Part shown: one piece after another, positions 25,829 through 38,822 of the stretch | Layout: each line of letters opens with the position of its first letter | How positions within the stretch are numbered: the first letter of the stretch is position 1 | Origin: Bugulina stolonifera | Taxonomy: Eukaryota > Bryozoa > Gymnolaemata > Cheilostomatida > Bugulidae | Reading direction: 5' to 3' | Assembly (NCBI GenBank): GCA_935421135.1 | Contig: OW285192.1 | Span: forward strand, 6,280,001-6,344,000 | Length of the DNA stretch: 64,000 nucleotides | Position numbers and translations under genes: made by a program | The notes under the pieces: generated by a model | What the model saw: the letters and a program-made list of their open reading frames with translations, nothing else | Database searches by the model: none | Told to the model about the DNA's origin: nothing

Positions 25829-28800
25829 ATGGCCGATGATCAGACGCAGACAGTGTACCTGCAGACACAGCTAGCCGATGGGGAAATTGGTATCTCACCA
25901 GTATTACTGCAAGCAGTAAATCAAACTCTCGACTTGACCAAAACTACCTCTGACCAAGGTAGACCTTAGCTGTCTTGTTGTAATTAGTCTAGAATGTTCT
26001 ATTCACTTATTATGTGTATTACAGTGCTGATTGGTTTATTTTCCACTGGTAGAAGGCCTAATATTGATATTAATGCAAGTATATTATTTTTAGTAGTGGT
26101 AATAATATAATGGTATTGTATATAATTATATATACAGTAAGCCTGGTAATGAATGATGGCACAGAGGAGGGTATAACTACAGTGCATGATTCAGCTGACC
26201 TGACTGCCCAGACAGTTATTATAGGTAAGTGTAGGGGATTGTACTCCATGTTACTTTGTATAGGTAAGGGTAAGGACTTGTCTCCCCTGTTACTTTGTAT
26301 AGGTAAGAGTAGAGATTTATCTCCCTTGTTACTTTTTGGAATATGTACATCTATGTGGCATGGCGGAATGACTAGGAATTTAGTTTGTCCAAGCGGGAAT
26401 TTTGCCAAATGACTAGATAATTTTAGGGGAGCAAGAAGCAATGTATGCAGTTCTGTCAGAAATACTCTGTTATCATAGTATATACATTACTTGACCTGTC
26501 ATCCATTTACTAGATAGATTGGAAGGATGTACGTCATACTTAGTAGGCATATCATGTATAACATTGTATAAATAATACTGATCATGGGCATACATATATG
26601 CATGTTCAGTGTTAGATACATACGTATACATGTGCTTTATTTTGCAAATATTTCTCCGAAGCTGTTTGACCTAATGCCATTCTACGTACATTCAGATATC
26701 AGGGAAAATTATTCTTATGGAGAGATTTGCAATTCTTGTACACAAAAGGGTATTACCCTTAATATATTGGGAAACCCAAGTAAAAGAGAACAACCACAGA
26801 ACTTTTGCTAACTGGATATATTTTCCAAGGGCAAACAGATATTGTATAATAATATTAAAAATGCAGACTTTTTAATATTGTTGGCAAGGCTCCACTGAGC
26901 CAAGACAGGGTTTGTTTATACGTATTGTTTATTTTCCTTACATGGCAGCTTACAATAACCCATCAATAATAATAGTGTTCTGGCAGCGTATGGCATTGAT
27001 TATCCTGTTGGCTTGCAGTGCAGGTCCAACAGTTACTATTTGTTATATCTTTTGATCGTGTTGACTGTGTGGTTTGTCTACATCCTATTAGTATCAGTGG
27101 CCAGAGTGCAACTTTATTCATGGAGTAAAGCGGATTATATACCTGGCCCTCCAGTGTAGTGTAATCCTGATACATACATGTGTATCATGTAGTATGTATT
27201 TATATCGGTATTGCAGGCTCCAACGAGGAAACAGGAAGTACTGAACCTACTATAGAGGAGGACGAGGTGCCATCTCTCATGGCCACCACCTCCCCCAATA
27301 AGAATGCAGACGGACACCTGGTTATAAAAGGTAACTGGGTGATTTTTTTTATTTGATTATATTTTTTTCATCATTAATCAATCATTAAGATAGGAATTAT
27401 GTAAAAAGTAAGATGAGGGCTCTTCGTGTGCAATAGCAATATTATATAGACCCTCAATAGATAGTTTACTTAAAATAATTATATTACAATAATAATTTAG
27501 AAGATTAGATTGGTAGAAATGTGCTGCTTTAGGTTACTGTGCAATATAGTTCTAATAAAAGACTATTATTAGAGATTTTACAGTTGTTATTGTCTATCAT
27601 GCACATGGAATATTATTATTTATATTGTCCAATGGGAATACATTCCACACAGGTATATTATAATTTATATATATACCACAAGTCATGGTGTATGCATGTC
27701 TACCTGCTGACTACAATCAATAAGAGATTAGACTATATTATAAATATTACTATCTATTACCTAAGAAACATCAGTACTTTATTCACTGGTTACTGACTTA
27801 CATGTACTGTCAATCTACTCTCACTGTTTGTCACATGAATTAAAAGATAATTAATTATAAATTTATCATTAATTATTTGATGTGTAGTAAAACGATGTAG
27901 AACTGTCATTTAACTTCCATATGGTGTAGCAGCTATCACTCACTGCTATCGGCTCACTCTCATCGCTTGTGATGTGATTGGATGGTTTGCGATATCAGAG
28001 TATAATAATGCTATTATACATTCGAGGTACCTGTTCATCTATGCTATATCACTGAACTCCTCTTAGAAACTTCATCCTGTTATTTAGTTTATTTTATATT
28101 CAGTAAATAATTGTTAAAATTATAGGACAAGAAAATTATTTTGTATGTAATAGTAGTTTGGGATCAGTGAATGTAGTCTGTTACCTACAGTATACATATT
28201 TTCATGTTACATAGCCGAGTTGTATGTAACTTCTACTGTTTTTGACTAAATAAGCCTGCACACCTTGTGGTGCTGGGGTGCAGGATGTTTAGTGGAGCTA
28301 CGATGCTTATGTTTAGGTTTGTTTGTTTTTACTATCGTGCATTTAGTCATCTTGTTTAGAAGACTTGGTGCATTTAGTCATCTTGTTTAGAAGACTTGGT
28401 GCATTTAGTCATCTTGTTTAGAAGACTTCGTGCATTTAGTCATCTTGTTTAGAAGACTTCAGAATCAGAGACGTATGTGAGCGGCAGAAGATGGGCTCTG
28501 ACTGGAAGAGCTTACCTTTGACAACTGGAGTACATGGGACTTGAACCTATTGCCCTAAGGTCTAGAAGTTAGCAAGTTAACCACTGTATCATCATGCCGT
28601 GTAGCCTATATATAGGCTTGTCAACACCAACACAATATGGGACCCTAATGGGCTACATCTTTGTATTATTATTGTACTCCATTATACTGTTGCTAGACGG
28701 TATACTTTATATAATAATCGTGCAGTTTCCTATATTAATCTTTGGATGTGTATACTATCTCACTTCCTGTTTCAGTTATTGGAGATAATTTTGTGGATAC

Positions 28801-31800
28801 GGTAAACCAGGCGGCTATAATGAACAAACTGAGACAAAAACTGGGTATAAAAGTGGTAGTACAGATGGAGAATGCCGATGGGAACGTAGTGTTTGAAGAT
28901 ACCGTCACACCTATTACTAATAGAGGACTAGGTGTGTTCATATTATACGCTATACATTTATATCCATTTGTATGTATGGGTAGTACCTGTTAGCACATGT
29001 ACATGGCAAGTGCCTGTTAGCACATGTAAATGGCAAGTATTTGTGAATGCATGCACGTGACAAGTGCCTGCTCGTACGTGATGAATACCTGTTAGGAAAT
29101 GACAACATGTCAAATAAAAGAAAAATACAATTTTTTCTATTTGAGGCCATACATGTACTCAGCCGTACAAGATTGATAAAACTATTTTGTTGAGCTGGTG
29201 TTATGGCAAATTAGTTTTGCCAGTTCTTGACTGTAGCATTAGCCTATTTGATAGCACTGTAGTTTGACTAGGGGATATCCTACTTTATGTCTATTGGTTA
29301 ATAGGGGATGCCTCTCTAGACCTCAATGATGAATTAACACTCGGAGACAAGGAGACTGAAGATGTCAATGCTATTGTTAAATCTGTTGTAAATACGATCC
29401 GAGATTTTGCATCTAAACACGAGAAGTTGAATGTGGATACTAAACCCTGTCCTATATGTGGTGATGTGGTAACAGGTAATACTAAGTCTACTAGCTTTAC
29501 CAAGTGTGGTTGTACAGTACCAAGGCTATGTATAGACGTAGAGTATGATTGTCAAGTATTATATGCTGCATTGCAGTATCAGTAGCTGGTAGAAATACTG
29601 GAGTTACGTTGCAGTGGTTTGTAGGAAAGCAATTAGGTAACGATTGTGCAGTGGTTTGTGGGAAATCAGTTGGATAACGATTGCTAGTTTGACTTTGGTC
29701 GGTGTCACTGAGTTCAAACAAATAATGGATATTCCCTGCTGATAGACGACAGCTTAGATCAACAGTTTGATGGCACTTTACCTGTTGTTCTACTCTTTTA
29801 TCACTTGAAACACGTCTAGGTTATCCCAGAGATACATGACCTCTGAATTAACCTTTACTGTTTGAATTTGATCTTTTGGCAAAAGTCTATTGCTAAAAAT
29901 GTGTTGCTGAAGAAAACAGTGTGAAGGAATTGATCAGATTGTCAAACTACTAGGAATAAACCAGTACATTGTAAATTTTTCTCTGGGGGGGGGGGGGGGT
30001 GAGTGTACCACCCGTACCACCCATCTATGTACATGTAAGTCTACATAGCTTTGAAACTGTTCCCAACATTGAAGAAGCTCTCTTAGCGCCATTGAGGTAA
30101 TGTGGACTACAGTACACGCACACAGAAGCACAAGCCAAGGCGTAGGCTACCCAAGTCTCTTTGGTTTCACTGGAGTAAACTGGTGAATCTTAAACTTTAT
30201 TTTGACTCTCTACATGTAACATACAACTACGTCTACAAATTTATCTACACACCTTTTCTGCATGGTTTGCTGTAAAGATGCAGCGTTGCCACTACCATAA
30301 ATTAAACACGTGTATACATACGTGCATGTAGGTTACAGGGGAGGGTAATAGCCTCTCACGTAGCGGTGCTTTACAATTTTGATTAACCTCTAAACTACTA
30401 TTTAATATTATAACACGCAATCGTTATTCAAATGGCCTACTAGATGCCTTAGCTGAATCATGGTTTTCCTCCTATCTACTAAGCACTACTGGAATCCAAC
30501 AGCTCGAGCAAAAGGAGAAAACTCCAAATATTCATGCAAATTGTAACTGTTTGTAAGTGCATGCCTATCTATCATACAACAGATAGACGTATTATATGAG
30601 CACCAGATGTTGTCTGTGCGGGTTTACAATAATATATCAATGTTTACCACTAAGTTGCCAACACACACCTACACGCTTCCTCAATTCTCCCTCTATACAC
30701 CCTGGTGCATTGGAAGCAGGATTGTTTGTTTCCCAACCGCCAGTTCTTACAAGCTTTGAGATGTAGGCTAGGTGTATAGCCTACATGTACATATATACAT
30801 ATATATATATGTACATGTACATGTACATGTACATATATATATATATATATATATACATGTACATATATATATATATACATGTACATGTACATATATATAT
30901 ATGTGCATGTACATGTACATATAATATATATACATGTACATGTACATGTACTTTATATATATAGAATGCTGTACTTTTATATAAACCACTTACTATTACT
31001 GTTTCTATTATTATTACTTGCATATCGTATAATCTACCATAAGCCATATTATTAGACTACTGCCTCTGTATCATACATCATACGTTAAAACCATACATGT
31101 GTGTAACCGTTCAATGTACATGTACATGTATTAGACTACTACATGTGTATCATATACTGTATTATACTCTTACTATGACCATACTACATGTATATATTAG
31201 GATACCACTATGCTGTGCAGACCTGCGAATCTTGTAAAGGCTTCTTCAAGAGAACGGTACAGAATAAGAAAACACACACATGTCACCGAGGGGGCACCTG
31301 TGACATCTCTCTTGGCAGCAGGAAGAAGTGTGCTGCTTGCAGGTTTCAGAAATGTTGTGATGTTGGCATGAAGATAGAAGGTATTGTGTGACTCACTAAC
31401 TCATTACATATTCGTACTTATAGCAAACCTGCCAAGGTGCTGTCAGTTGGTCTCCGACTGTTTGTTCAGAATCTCAACTCTTCAACTTAATTATGTACAT
31501 ACCTGTTACTTATTTACCTGTTAATACTCAAATGATGTACCATGAATATGCAGTTGACATATCAGAATTTGTAAGGTATTATTCAGTGTATTGAGGTTAT
31601 ACACATGTTGCTCTATCTACCAGTACACTGCATGCATGCTGTAGTGTGACAGGTGGTAATATGCTACAGTCATAGCTTAGGTTATATAGCCAGTACTGTA
31701 TACAGTTCCATTTCACAACTACCAGCATACATGTAATATCGGTCACCATACTTGTACATTAACATCTGTTGCTTTCTCTGTATAGGGGTGAGGGAGGACA

Positions 31801-34800
31801 GGTCCAGAGGTGGTAGAAGTAAATATTATGGAGCAACTCTCAGCTTTCCAAACAGAGGCGGGGGCGGTACAGACCCTTCTCATAGTATTATGCCTGTGAT
31901 TCCTCCTAAGAGAATGAGGCTACCAGACATGCAGTACAGACACACCCACTACCCCCAGCCCATCATACCACAGATAATACAGGTACTAGGGCTAACATGT
32001 ATGTAGGTAGTGTGTATGAGGATTCCCCAGAAGTGTGATATATCACGTTTAAAGCTACAAGTGGGTTGATTACCTGCTGGTATTTACATGTAGGTGTCAA
32101 TTCTAATAAAAGATTTGAAACTATGCATCATCTATATTCAGTTCTAGTGAATGCGAGGGTCTCCGGCAGGTGTTGGTAAGGTTCTGGTGCTATTTTTCTG
32201 CTTCAACTAATATTTTTATGGCAAGTTATCAAATCACTTGATGTGGTATAATTGTTTACTTCGATCATAGGCAATGTGTCAGTATACTCTGGTCTAGAAG
32301 TACATGTATTTCCACAGTGCAGTCATGATTCCGTGAATGCGTGTCTACTTATATATATGTGTCTACGTATATATATATACATATACAATGTACGTATTGA
32401 TATATGTATATGATATGTATTGCTAATTTGTCTAATTAAATACATGATAAGAATCATGTATGTATTGGCTGGTGATATGCATGTTGTAGCAAATACTGGA
32501 TCTAGAGAACCTATACGAGGAGACGACTGACGAACCAATGCAGTGCTGTGTAGATAAACTGACGTCATGTGACCAACATAAGTTCAGTTCCATGTTACAC
32601 CTCACTGAGCACAGGCTACACCAGGTGGTACGATGGGCTAGACATCTTCCTAACTTTACAGACATTGATGTAAGCAGTCATCTTGTTGGTTACTTGGTTT
32701 AATAGCTGGTATGTGATTGGTTGCTTAGTTTGGTAGCAGGTGTACAATTGGTTGCTCAGTTTGATAGCGGAATATGATTGGCTGCTCGCATATAATTTGG
32801 AGAGTGGTTGATACTTAATTAGTTAAAGAAATTATTAGCAGTTTTTCTGCTGTAAGCTCGGGTGAACTGTTTCTCTCATTTGTAATTAGATGTTTGGTAA
32901 CAAACAGGAGGATTGGACTGGTGGAAGTGGGCATTCCTAGGAGCTGTTAGTTGAACTAAACACCTTTGGTGGTTTTATGAACATGTGTACTAGATTGTAC
33001 GATGTTGATGAATATGTGTAGTATTATATGATGTTGATGAATATGTGTAATATTATATGATGTTGATTGTTTCTTAGCTGGATGACCAGATATTGTTACT
33101 GAAGAACTCTTGGGCAGAGCTGATATGTCTCGGAGCCATTTGGAGGTCAAGATTTTCTCACGCCGTGATTCACTTGAGTTACGGAAAGACAATAGACTTA
33201 CAGAAGGCCCGTGAAATGGAGCACGAGGAGGTTTGTATACTGCTTCACATCCTTACCTGTCATTAGTGGTGTGCTTATATGGTTTCACTCGGACTGTTTG
33301 AATAACATACATGTGCCTAGGTCTACACTAATATAAGCCTATGCATACATAGGAATATCATCATAGCATATTAGCTGCGTCTATATCTGTGTTCTAATAT
33401 ACTGATGCTATCATATGATAACCACTTACTGTATAAAGAGCATGGTTGAGAGAGGGGATTGAACTGCCCTCACATGTAGAATCTATGCCTTGGGTAGTAT
33501 ATGTCTTACAAAGATGGCGTACTGTAGCTATTGGTGATAGAGGAAGGATAACTCCAAATTAACATGAAATAGATATTTTGAGAAAAATTTCGCTGTCAAA
33601 TAAAAGTAAAACCCTATCATGTGTAGACATTTTGTTGACACGTTCGGCTTTAAGAATATCTACATACAATGTCATGTGTTCTGCAGGCAACAGTGTGTAC
33701 TATAGATAACACTGTGTACTACCGTGTGTACTATACATGTGCATAACACATGGTATCCTACCGTGTGTACTATACATGTACATAACACATGGTATCCTAC
33801 CGTGTGTACTGTACATGTACATAACACATGGTATACTAAAGTTTATAATGTATACTAATGAAGTAAGTCTCTACTTGTAGGTTATCAGCAGAATGCTTCA
33901 CGTTTGCGAAAATCTTGCCCGACTCAAAGTTGACAAGTACGAATATGTAACACTGAAGGTGCTAGCCACCATGTTACCTGGTAAGTATGCCTAGTCACCG
34001 TGTGCTATATACTTACACCCATATGCTATAATAGTGGTATAACTCATGCTATGCCCATATGTCACAGTGCTATAACCGATGCTGTAATCATATGCTATAC
34101 TATAATTTATGCTCTTAATATATGTGATGATATAGTCGATGTCCTCTGCTATACTCATAAACTATAAGAATGCTCTATAGTCCATGGGTGGGCAACCTTT
34201 TTGAGCCTAAGGCCACTTTTAGATGATAATTTCATAAAAGGCCACCATCACCTACCTACCTTGTATAACTCATAATGACAAAGAATGTTTAACTCCCTAT
34301 ATCACTGTTAGTCAGGAAGTTAATGCTCATAACATCATCCGTTATATGTTACTTCATATCAATATTTCACAAATTGAATATTTATAAACATTGACTATCT
34401 TTTCTGCAATAGTCAAATTAAGAAGTAAACACAATGTTTTTGTTTTGCTAACAACAAAAAGGCCACATGAAATCAGCAAAAAGGCCGCAGTGGCCAAAAA
34501 GCCGCACATTGCCCATGGCTGCTCTATGCTGTAACAATTATGCACATGTGTAGCCTATTTTGTTATCTGTGCTCAATTGGGAACATAAAGTGTGATCTCT
34601 AACTAATGAACTTTTGGTTTCTTTGTTTGCAGATGTAAAAGGTCTGAAGAACCCAGAACAAATACAGAATTACCAGAACAGGTTGTTAGATGCTCTCACT
34701 CTGTACACGACCTCCCACTCACCTGACTCCCCTACCAAATATGGAGAACTTCTCCTAAGACTCAGTGAGGTTCAGAGGTCAGTGCACCTGTAGTACAAAG

Positions 34801-36776
34801 ATTTCTTATGAATACCGATTTTTTGTATGTCATATTGATTTAGATTTTACATTACGGTTAATGGGTACCCATATGTGGCTTCAAGAACTGCTATGTTTCT
34901 TTTCTGTTGTTATTTTTATTGATATTATTTGAGGTATTAACAGTTGTGTGCCCTTGTAGTATTCTATTGCTCTATGTGTTTGTCGTACTCATGTGTTCAC
35001 TTTTATGTGTGTGCTTCTACTAACAGCTACATATCCTTGGCTAACCCTTTCCTTAGTGTTGAATAAATCAGGTCACCACATGGCTTCCTTCGTAACTCTT
35101 TCTCCATGACTGTTTATGCTACGGCTTGCTAAAACCTTTCTCTATAACCTGTGCCAGATTTGTCCGTGATGGTGAGAAATGGTTAATTGGCCAATCTCCA
35201 ACCGTATAAATTATACACTACTATAATGTATTAGTAAGATGGTGTATCAACGTATGGTATGCACAGCTGCTACTTTCCTGCATAGCTATAGCAGATAGAC
35301 AAGAGTTCCTGTAATACATAGTATGTACTAGTTGCTCAAATGTGACAGTGTAGTGTGAACTGTGTTGTGTGTAGTGTGTATGCACCTGATAGTTAGAGTA
35401 TCTAGTTGGTCTAGGTGGTGCACATGGATTACCTTGTATCTCACAAACATGAATGGTTAAACATCTCCTGGAATTAGAGTTTCTCCTAGGCCCCTCTCTC
35501 CCAGATTCTGATAGCATACTCGGTCTGATTAATTCTCGATTGGATAGAAGCCATGATTGGTGCTTTTATCTAGATTTAGTGAGAGTATGATGTGTTAAAG
35601 TATTGGGCTTGCTTACATTCATACAGGATATGCTTATGACCTTCTCACTATCCTCCACTTGGCAGACTAACCCTGCTGCTGTGTCTGGTAATGTCATCGC
35701 TTCCTCCAGTTATATGCTGTTGATCTGAGCCTATTATCTCGGCTGAGTACCGCCAGAATATCAATTCTCTAAAACTAGAAACTGGCGTGTAATTTTGACA
35801 GATGTTGGGTGGATTATCTTTTGAGAGTCAAGTTGCTGTTTTTCTGTGTTTTAGACTCACCGCCATTGGTAGAAATCAAATGCTAATGTGCAAGCATGAC
35901 TCTAGCGAATGCAAACTTCTGTCAGAGCTGTTGTTTACACATAGTTGGTGGGCCACCCACATCTAACCTATCAGATTATCTACTTAATAAATTCTATTCG
36001 CGTATCCACAATTATATAGGTAGGCCTAACCTTCTCTAAATAGATTTCTGTTATGTGTTTCCATGATAGGATAACTCCAACTGTGTTCTACTGCTCTTCA
36101 TAGAAAATACGTGCTACCCATCCTTGTCTCAGATACATTGCACATAACTTTTAGTCTAAATTACATGGATTGGTAGCTTCTAAATAAATTTAAAGTTTTG
36201 AATGTGTGTTATACTTCTTTTAAACCTGCCATTACATTATACACACCTGTCTGATGGCATTACATGTATGTAGATACAATGTAAGGTCGTATTACACATT
36301 GGGCACCTTCATGGAAGCATGCTATAAACATATATAGTTCTGAAACTTTACCAAACTTTCTATCTTTGACTCTTCTTTTATAAGGTGCTCATTGTGTTTA
36401 TATGTATTTCTTCTTGACTATGATTTTCTTTCTGAGTGATCATAAGAATAACCTGTGAGAAGAATAACTTAGCGTGTGGATTAACCTATGAGTTATGCTG
36501 ATAATAATGAACCCATTTTGACTACATTCTATTGAACTCCTCTTATTTTTTGTCACCAACGTTATCTGTATTTATAGATTGACTTCAGTTCTACGTAAAG
36601 AGATTTTAAGAAGAGTAAAAATGGGTTTAATACCAGCATATAAACTAATAATGCACCTACTTCATGGAGATGCGGAATTATATGACTCTGTGTGTGAGAT
36701 TCCTCCACAGATAGTCGTGGCAGACCAGGAAACAAGTATCTTAGAGGTGGATGAGATAGACGTCCCTTCTTTATGA
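25829..36776 (+). CDS. Nuclear receptor, NR5-like DNA-binding domain
   Basis: Twelve exons join in frame to 603 aa: 25829-25958, 26138-26224, 27217-27330, 28776-28931, 29305-29475, 31201-31380, 31786-31982, 32490-32669, 33078-33230, 33881-33980, 34633-34777, 36578-36776. Residues 1-210 are an acidic, unrecognised N-terminal region. The C4 zinc-finger domain starts at Cys211 (CPICG); P-box CESCKG (228-233) matches NR5A, and the second finger is C247-C253-C263-C266. RGGR (287-290) fits an A-box for monomer binding to an extended half-site. The ligand-binding domain holds the signature WARHLPNF...[15 protein letters not shown] (394 on), which looks closer to NR2 receptors. Helix 12 reads LIMHLLHG, with His564 where AF-2 carries Glu; a 40-residue acidic tail follows. 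It is a nuclear, ligand- or constitutively-controlled transcription factor by family. Subfamily placement is unresolved. Poly(A) signal at 37150. Confidence 0.92.
26221..26337 (+). repeat. 39-bp tandem duplication carrying three splice donors
   Basis: The end of receptor exon 2 (TATAG|GTAAG) is repeated: GTAAG donors at 26225, 26264 and 26303, each preceded by TATAG. The 39-bp unit keeps frame and has no stop, so the second or third donor would add 13 or 26 residues. Confidence 0.9.
28337..28460 (+). repeat. Four-copy 31-bp minisatellite in receptor intron 3
   Basis: Four nearly identical units of GTGCATTTAGTCATCTTGTT followed by TAGAAGACTT(G/C). It directly abuts the SINE copy. Confidence 0.92.
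28461..28597 (-). mobile_element. tRNA-derived SINE, copy B
   Basis: Minus strand: an A-box-like TGATACAGTGGTTAAC and a perfect B-box-type GGTTCAAGTCCC spaced as in a tRNA, then a unique tail. Homologous to 19993-20130. It lies antisense in receptor intron 3. Confidence 0.75.
30781..30960. repeat. TACATG / TA microsatellite in receptor intron 5
   Basis: Alternating ATATAT tracts and TACATGTACATGTA blocks, largely self-complementary. Confidence 0.95.
33721..33836 (+). repeat. Three-copy 39/40-bp minisatellite in receptor intron 9
   Basis: Units of ACCGTGTGTACTATACATGT followed by GCATAACACATGGTATCCT. An older half-unit precedes at 33693-33720. A separate 36-bp duplication (GATGTTGATGAATATGTGTA) lies in intron 8 at 33001-33066. 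Confidence 0.9.
34179..34519. mobile_element. 341-bp hAT-like MITE in receptor intron 10
   Basis: The perfect 8-bp duplication TGCTCTAT lies at 34171-34178 and 34520-34527. Imperfect inverted ends (CCATGGGTGGGCAAC left; CCATGGGCAATGTG on the complement right) with paired GGCCAC/GGCCGC interior motifs are typical of hAT MITEs. No coding capacity. Confidence 0.85.
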
Positions 36777-37149
36777 TTCGATTAACACTGAACTATGGCT
36801 ATGACTAATGAGGATTATTGTTACATATTTAGCTAGTTGTGTTACTGTTGGAGTCTACTATATGTATACATGAATATGTTACTACTATATTAGAATATTA
36901 TTAGTTTTGGTCATTGTCGAAGTACACACATGACTGCTATGTCCAATAATCTATTCTAGTTATTGAATGAAATAGTTGTCAATAATTTATCATTTTGACT
37001 ATGATTTCTTGTAAGCTGTTCAACTTGGACTATTACCTAGTTGCTGCAGTAGAATTATAATTGTGTTTTTAGAGTGGCTAATATTTTGTACATATTTTCT
37101 ATATTGCTTACAAATTGAATTCCAAATACTATCAGCGTTTTGCTTGTAG

Positions 37150-37155
37150 AATAAA
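37150..37155 (+). promoter_or_regulatory. Poly(A) signal of the nuclear receptor gene
   Basis: AATAAA about 370 bp after the receptor stop codon; no closer canonical signal was noticed. Confidence 0.6.
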
Positions 37156-37498
37156 AGAAATGTATTGGTTCATACACGTTATATTATTTTTCTTGTAAGG
37201 AATTTAGTTCTGAGCAGCATAGTTGTTATTGTAGCAATTCCATTTTATTATTGTTGCACATGCGCTTACAATTGTGGTATGCGATATCAACTTAGTAAAT
37301 TTCAAATTTTGTTACTGATTGGCTAAATCAAATAGAAGTTGAGCACATTACAACAACAATAACAACAACATACTGAAGCGTGTCCATGTCGAATAAAAAA
37401 CAAAGTAGTCGTAGCAGGTCCAACAAAAGGCATTCTGGTACCACGGGTGTAACGAAACCACCTACCCCTACCCTACCCACGAAACCACCTACCCTACC

Positions 37499-38822
37499 TT
37501 TGAATACCTTTGACCTTTGACGTCATCGGACACTCAGGAACACTAAGTGTATAAAGGAGTGCCTCATTTGGCTAACAGTGTGAAATGTGTTTGGCTACAG
37601 GGGTTACAGCAATCTGCTGTTGATTAGTAGTTGATGGTGCTACGGTAGTCCTCCTTTACAGGGGGGTTGGACTACAGCCCTCTGTTACAGGTAAATGCTG
37701 CGTTCTGCTTGTCACGGTTGTGTTCACTCTGGTGTCTCTTATGGTTCTCGGTAGGAAACTACCATGGTATATCTGTGAGGTCGCGGAGACCGATGTCAAC
37801 TCGCCACGGGCAGCCGATCTGGTGGTCATCGTCATACTTTTGCGGTCTCTGGTAATCTCATCATATGCCAACGAAAGCGCTGAGTGGCGTTCTTCTTCCT
37901 GCAGGATTTTCATAAGGAGAGCTAGCCTGTGGTTCCTACGCCTTTGTTTGAGGGGCTGTAGACCAAGTTCGGAGCATGCCTCAGTGACACTCTCTCGCCC
38001 CCTCAATCTGGCAATAAACCTAACAGCCCTGTGCTGTATCATTTCGAGTGACTCAATGTCTTTGGCTAAGGTCGGGTCCCACACGGTGTCCGCATATTCC
38101 AATATTGGGCGACACAGGCTAGTGTATGCTAGTAACCGACCTTCTTTAGGGGCTCCATGCAGAATGTGCTTGATAGCTCCCAGAGTTTTGGAGGCCTTTT
38201 CTTTCTTGAGCGCCATATGTTGGTCAAATTTAAGGTTTGACTGCATGACCACACCGAGGTATGTCGTTTTGTCAACCCATTCCATCACAGTTTCACCTAG
38301 CTTGTATGTTGGTCTACTATTTTGGTTCCCGAAGGCTATGACTTTACATTTCTTGTCATTGAATGGCATTTTCCAATCAACAGACCATTTGTGTATGGCA
38401 TCAATATTGTTCTGGAAATGTATAGCATCGTCATCTGTGTCAACTGTCTGATATAGCAGTGTATCATCAGCGTAAAGGCTTACACTGCAGTTTACCTCCA
38501 GTGGCAGGTCGTTAATGTAGATCAGGAAGAGTGTGGGGCCCAGAACTGAGCCCTGTGGAACCCCTGAGGTTACCTCCAGCTCTGAGGAAGACTCTCCTTT
38601 GATCACTACTCTCTGTCTTCTGTGTATGAGAAAGTCCTGAATCCAGTTCACCAACTGTGGGTGCATGTCAGGTACAAGCTTCAGCTTGCGCATCAGTAGA
38701 GCATGTGGTACCTTGTCAAAGGCTTTCTTGAAATCTAGTACCACAGCGTGAGTTGTTTTAGTTGCTTCTGCGGCCTTCGCCAATTCATGGAAAGTGGCGC
38801 AGAGTTGGGTTTCGCAGGACAT
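37499..38822 (-). pseudogene. 5'-truncated LINE with RT domain, inserted in the MULE-like arm
   Basis: The long minus frame (38837-37656) encodes the second half of a LINE reverse transcriptase: SCETQL, VVLDFKKAFDKVPHALL, SGVPQGSVLGPTLFLIYIND, catalytic SLYADDTLLYQ, a thumb region and the C-terminal domain ending near FLPRTIRD. The first few residues come from the transposon arm, so the frame's ATG is not a genuine LINE start; endonuclease and N-terminal RT are missing. A 12-bp duplication ACCTACCCTACC at 37487-37498 and 38823-38834 delimits it. The family is CR1/L2/Jockey-like. Confidence 0.9.

Noticed and set aside
28337..28460. CRISPR-like direct repeats
   Set aside because: Units are contiguous without unique spacers, in an animal intron; an ordinary minisatellite.
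30650..31047. Frames rich in Tyr, Met, Ile and His
   Set aside because: Translations of TATA/TACATG microsatellite within a receptor intron.
37440..37500. Interstitial telomeric repeat
   Set aside because: CCTACCC words are irregular, mixed with GAAACCAC, and belong to transposon arms with a target duplication.
37720..38451. 243-aa plus-strand frame
   Set aside because: Antisense shadow of the LINE reverse transcriptase on the minus strand.
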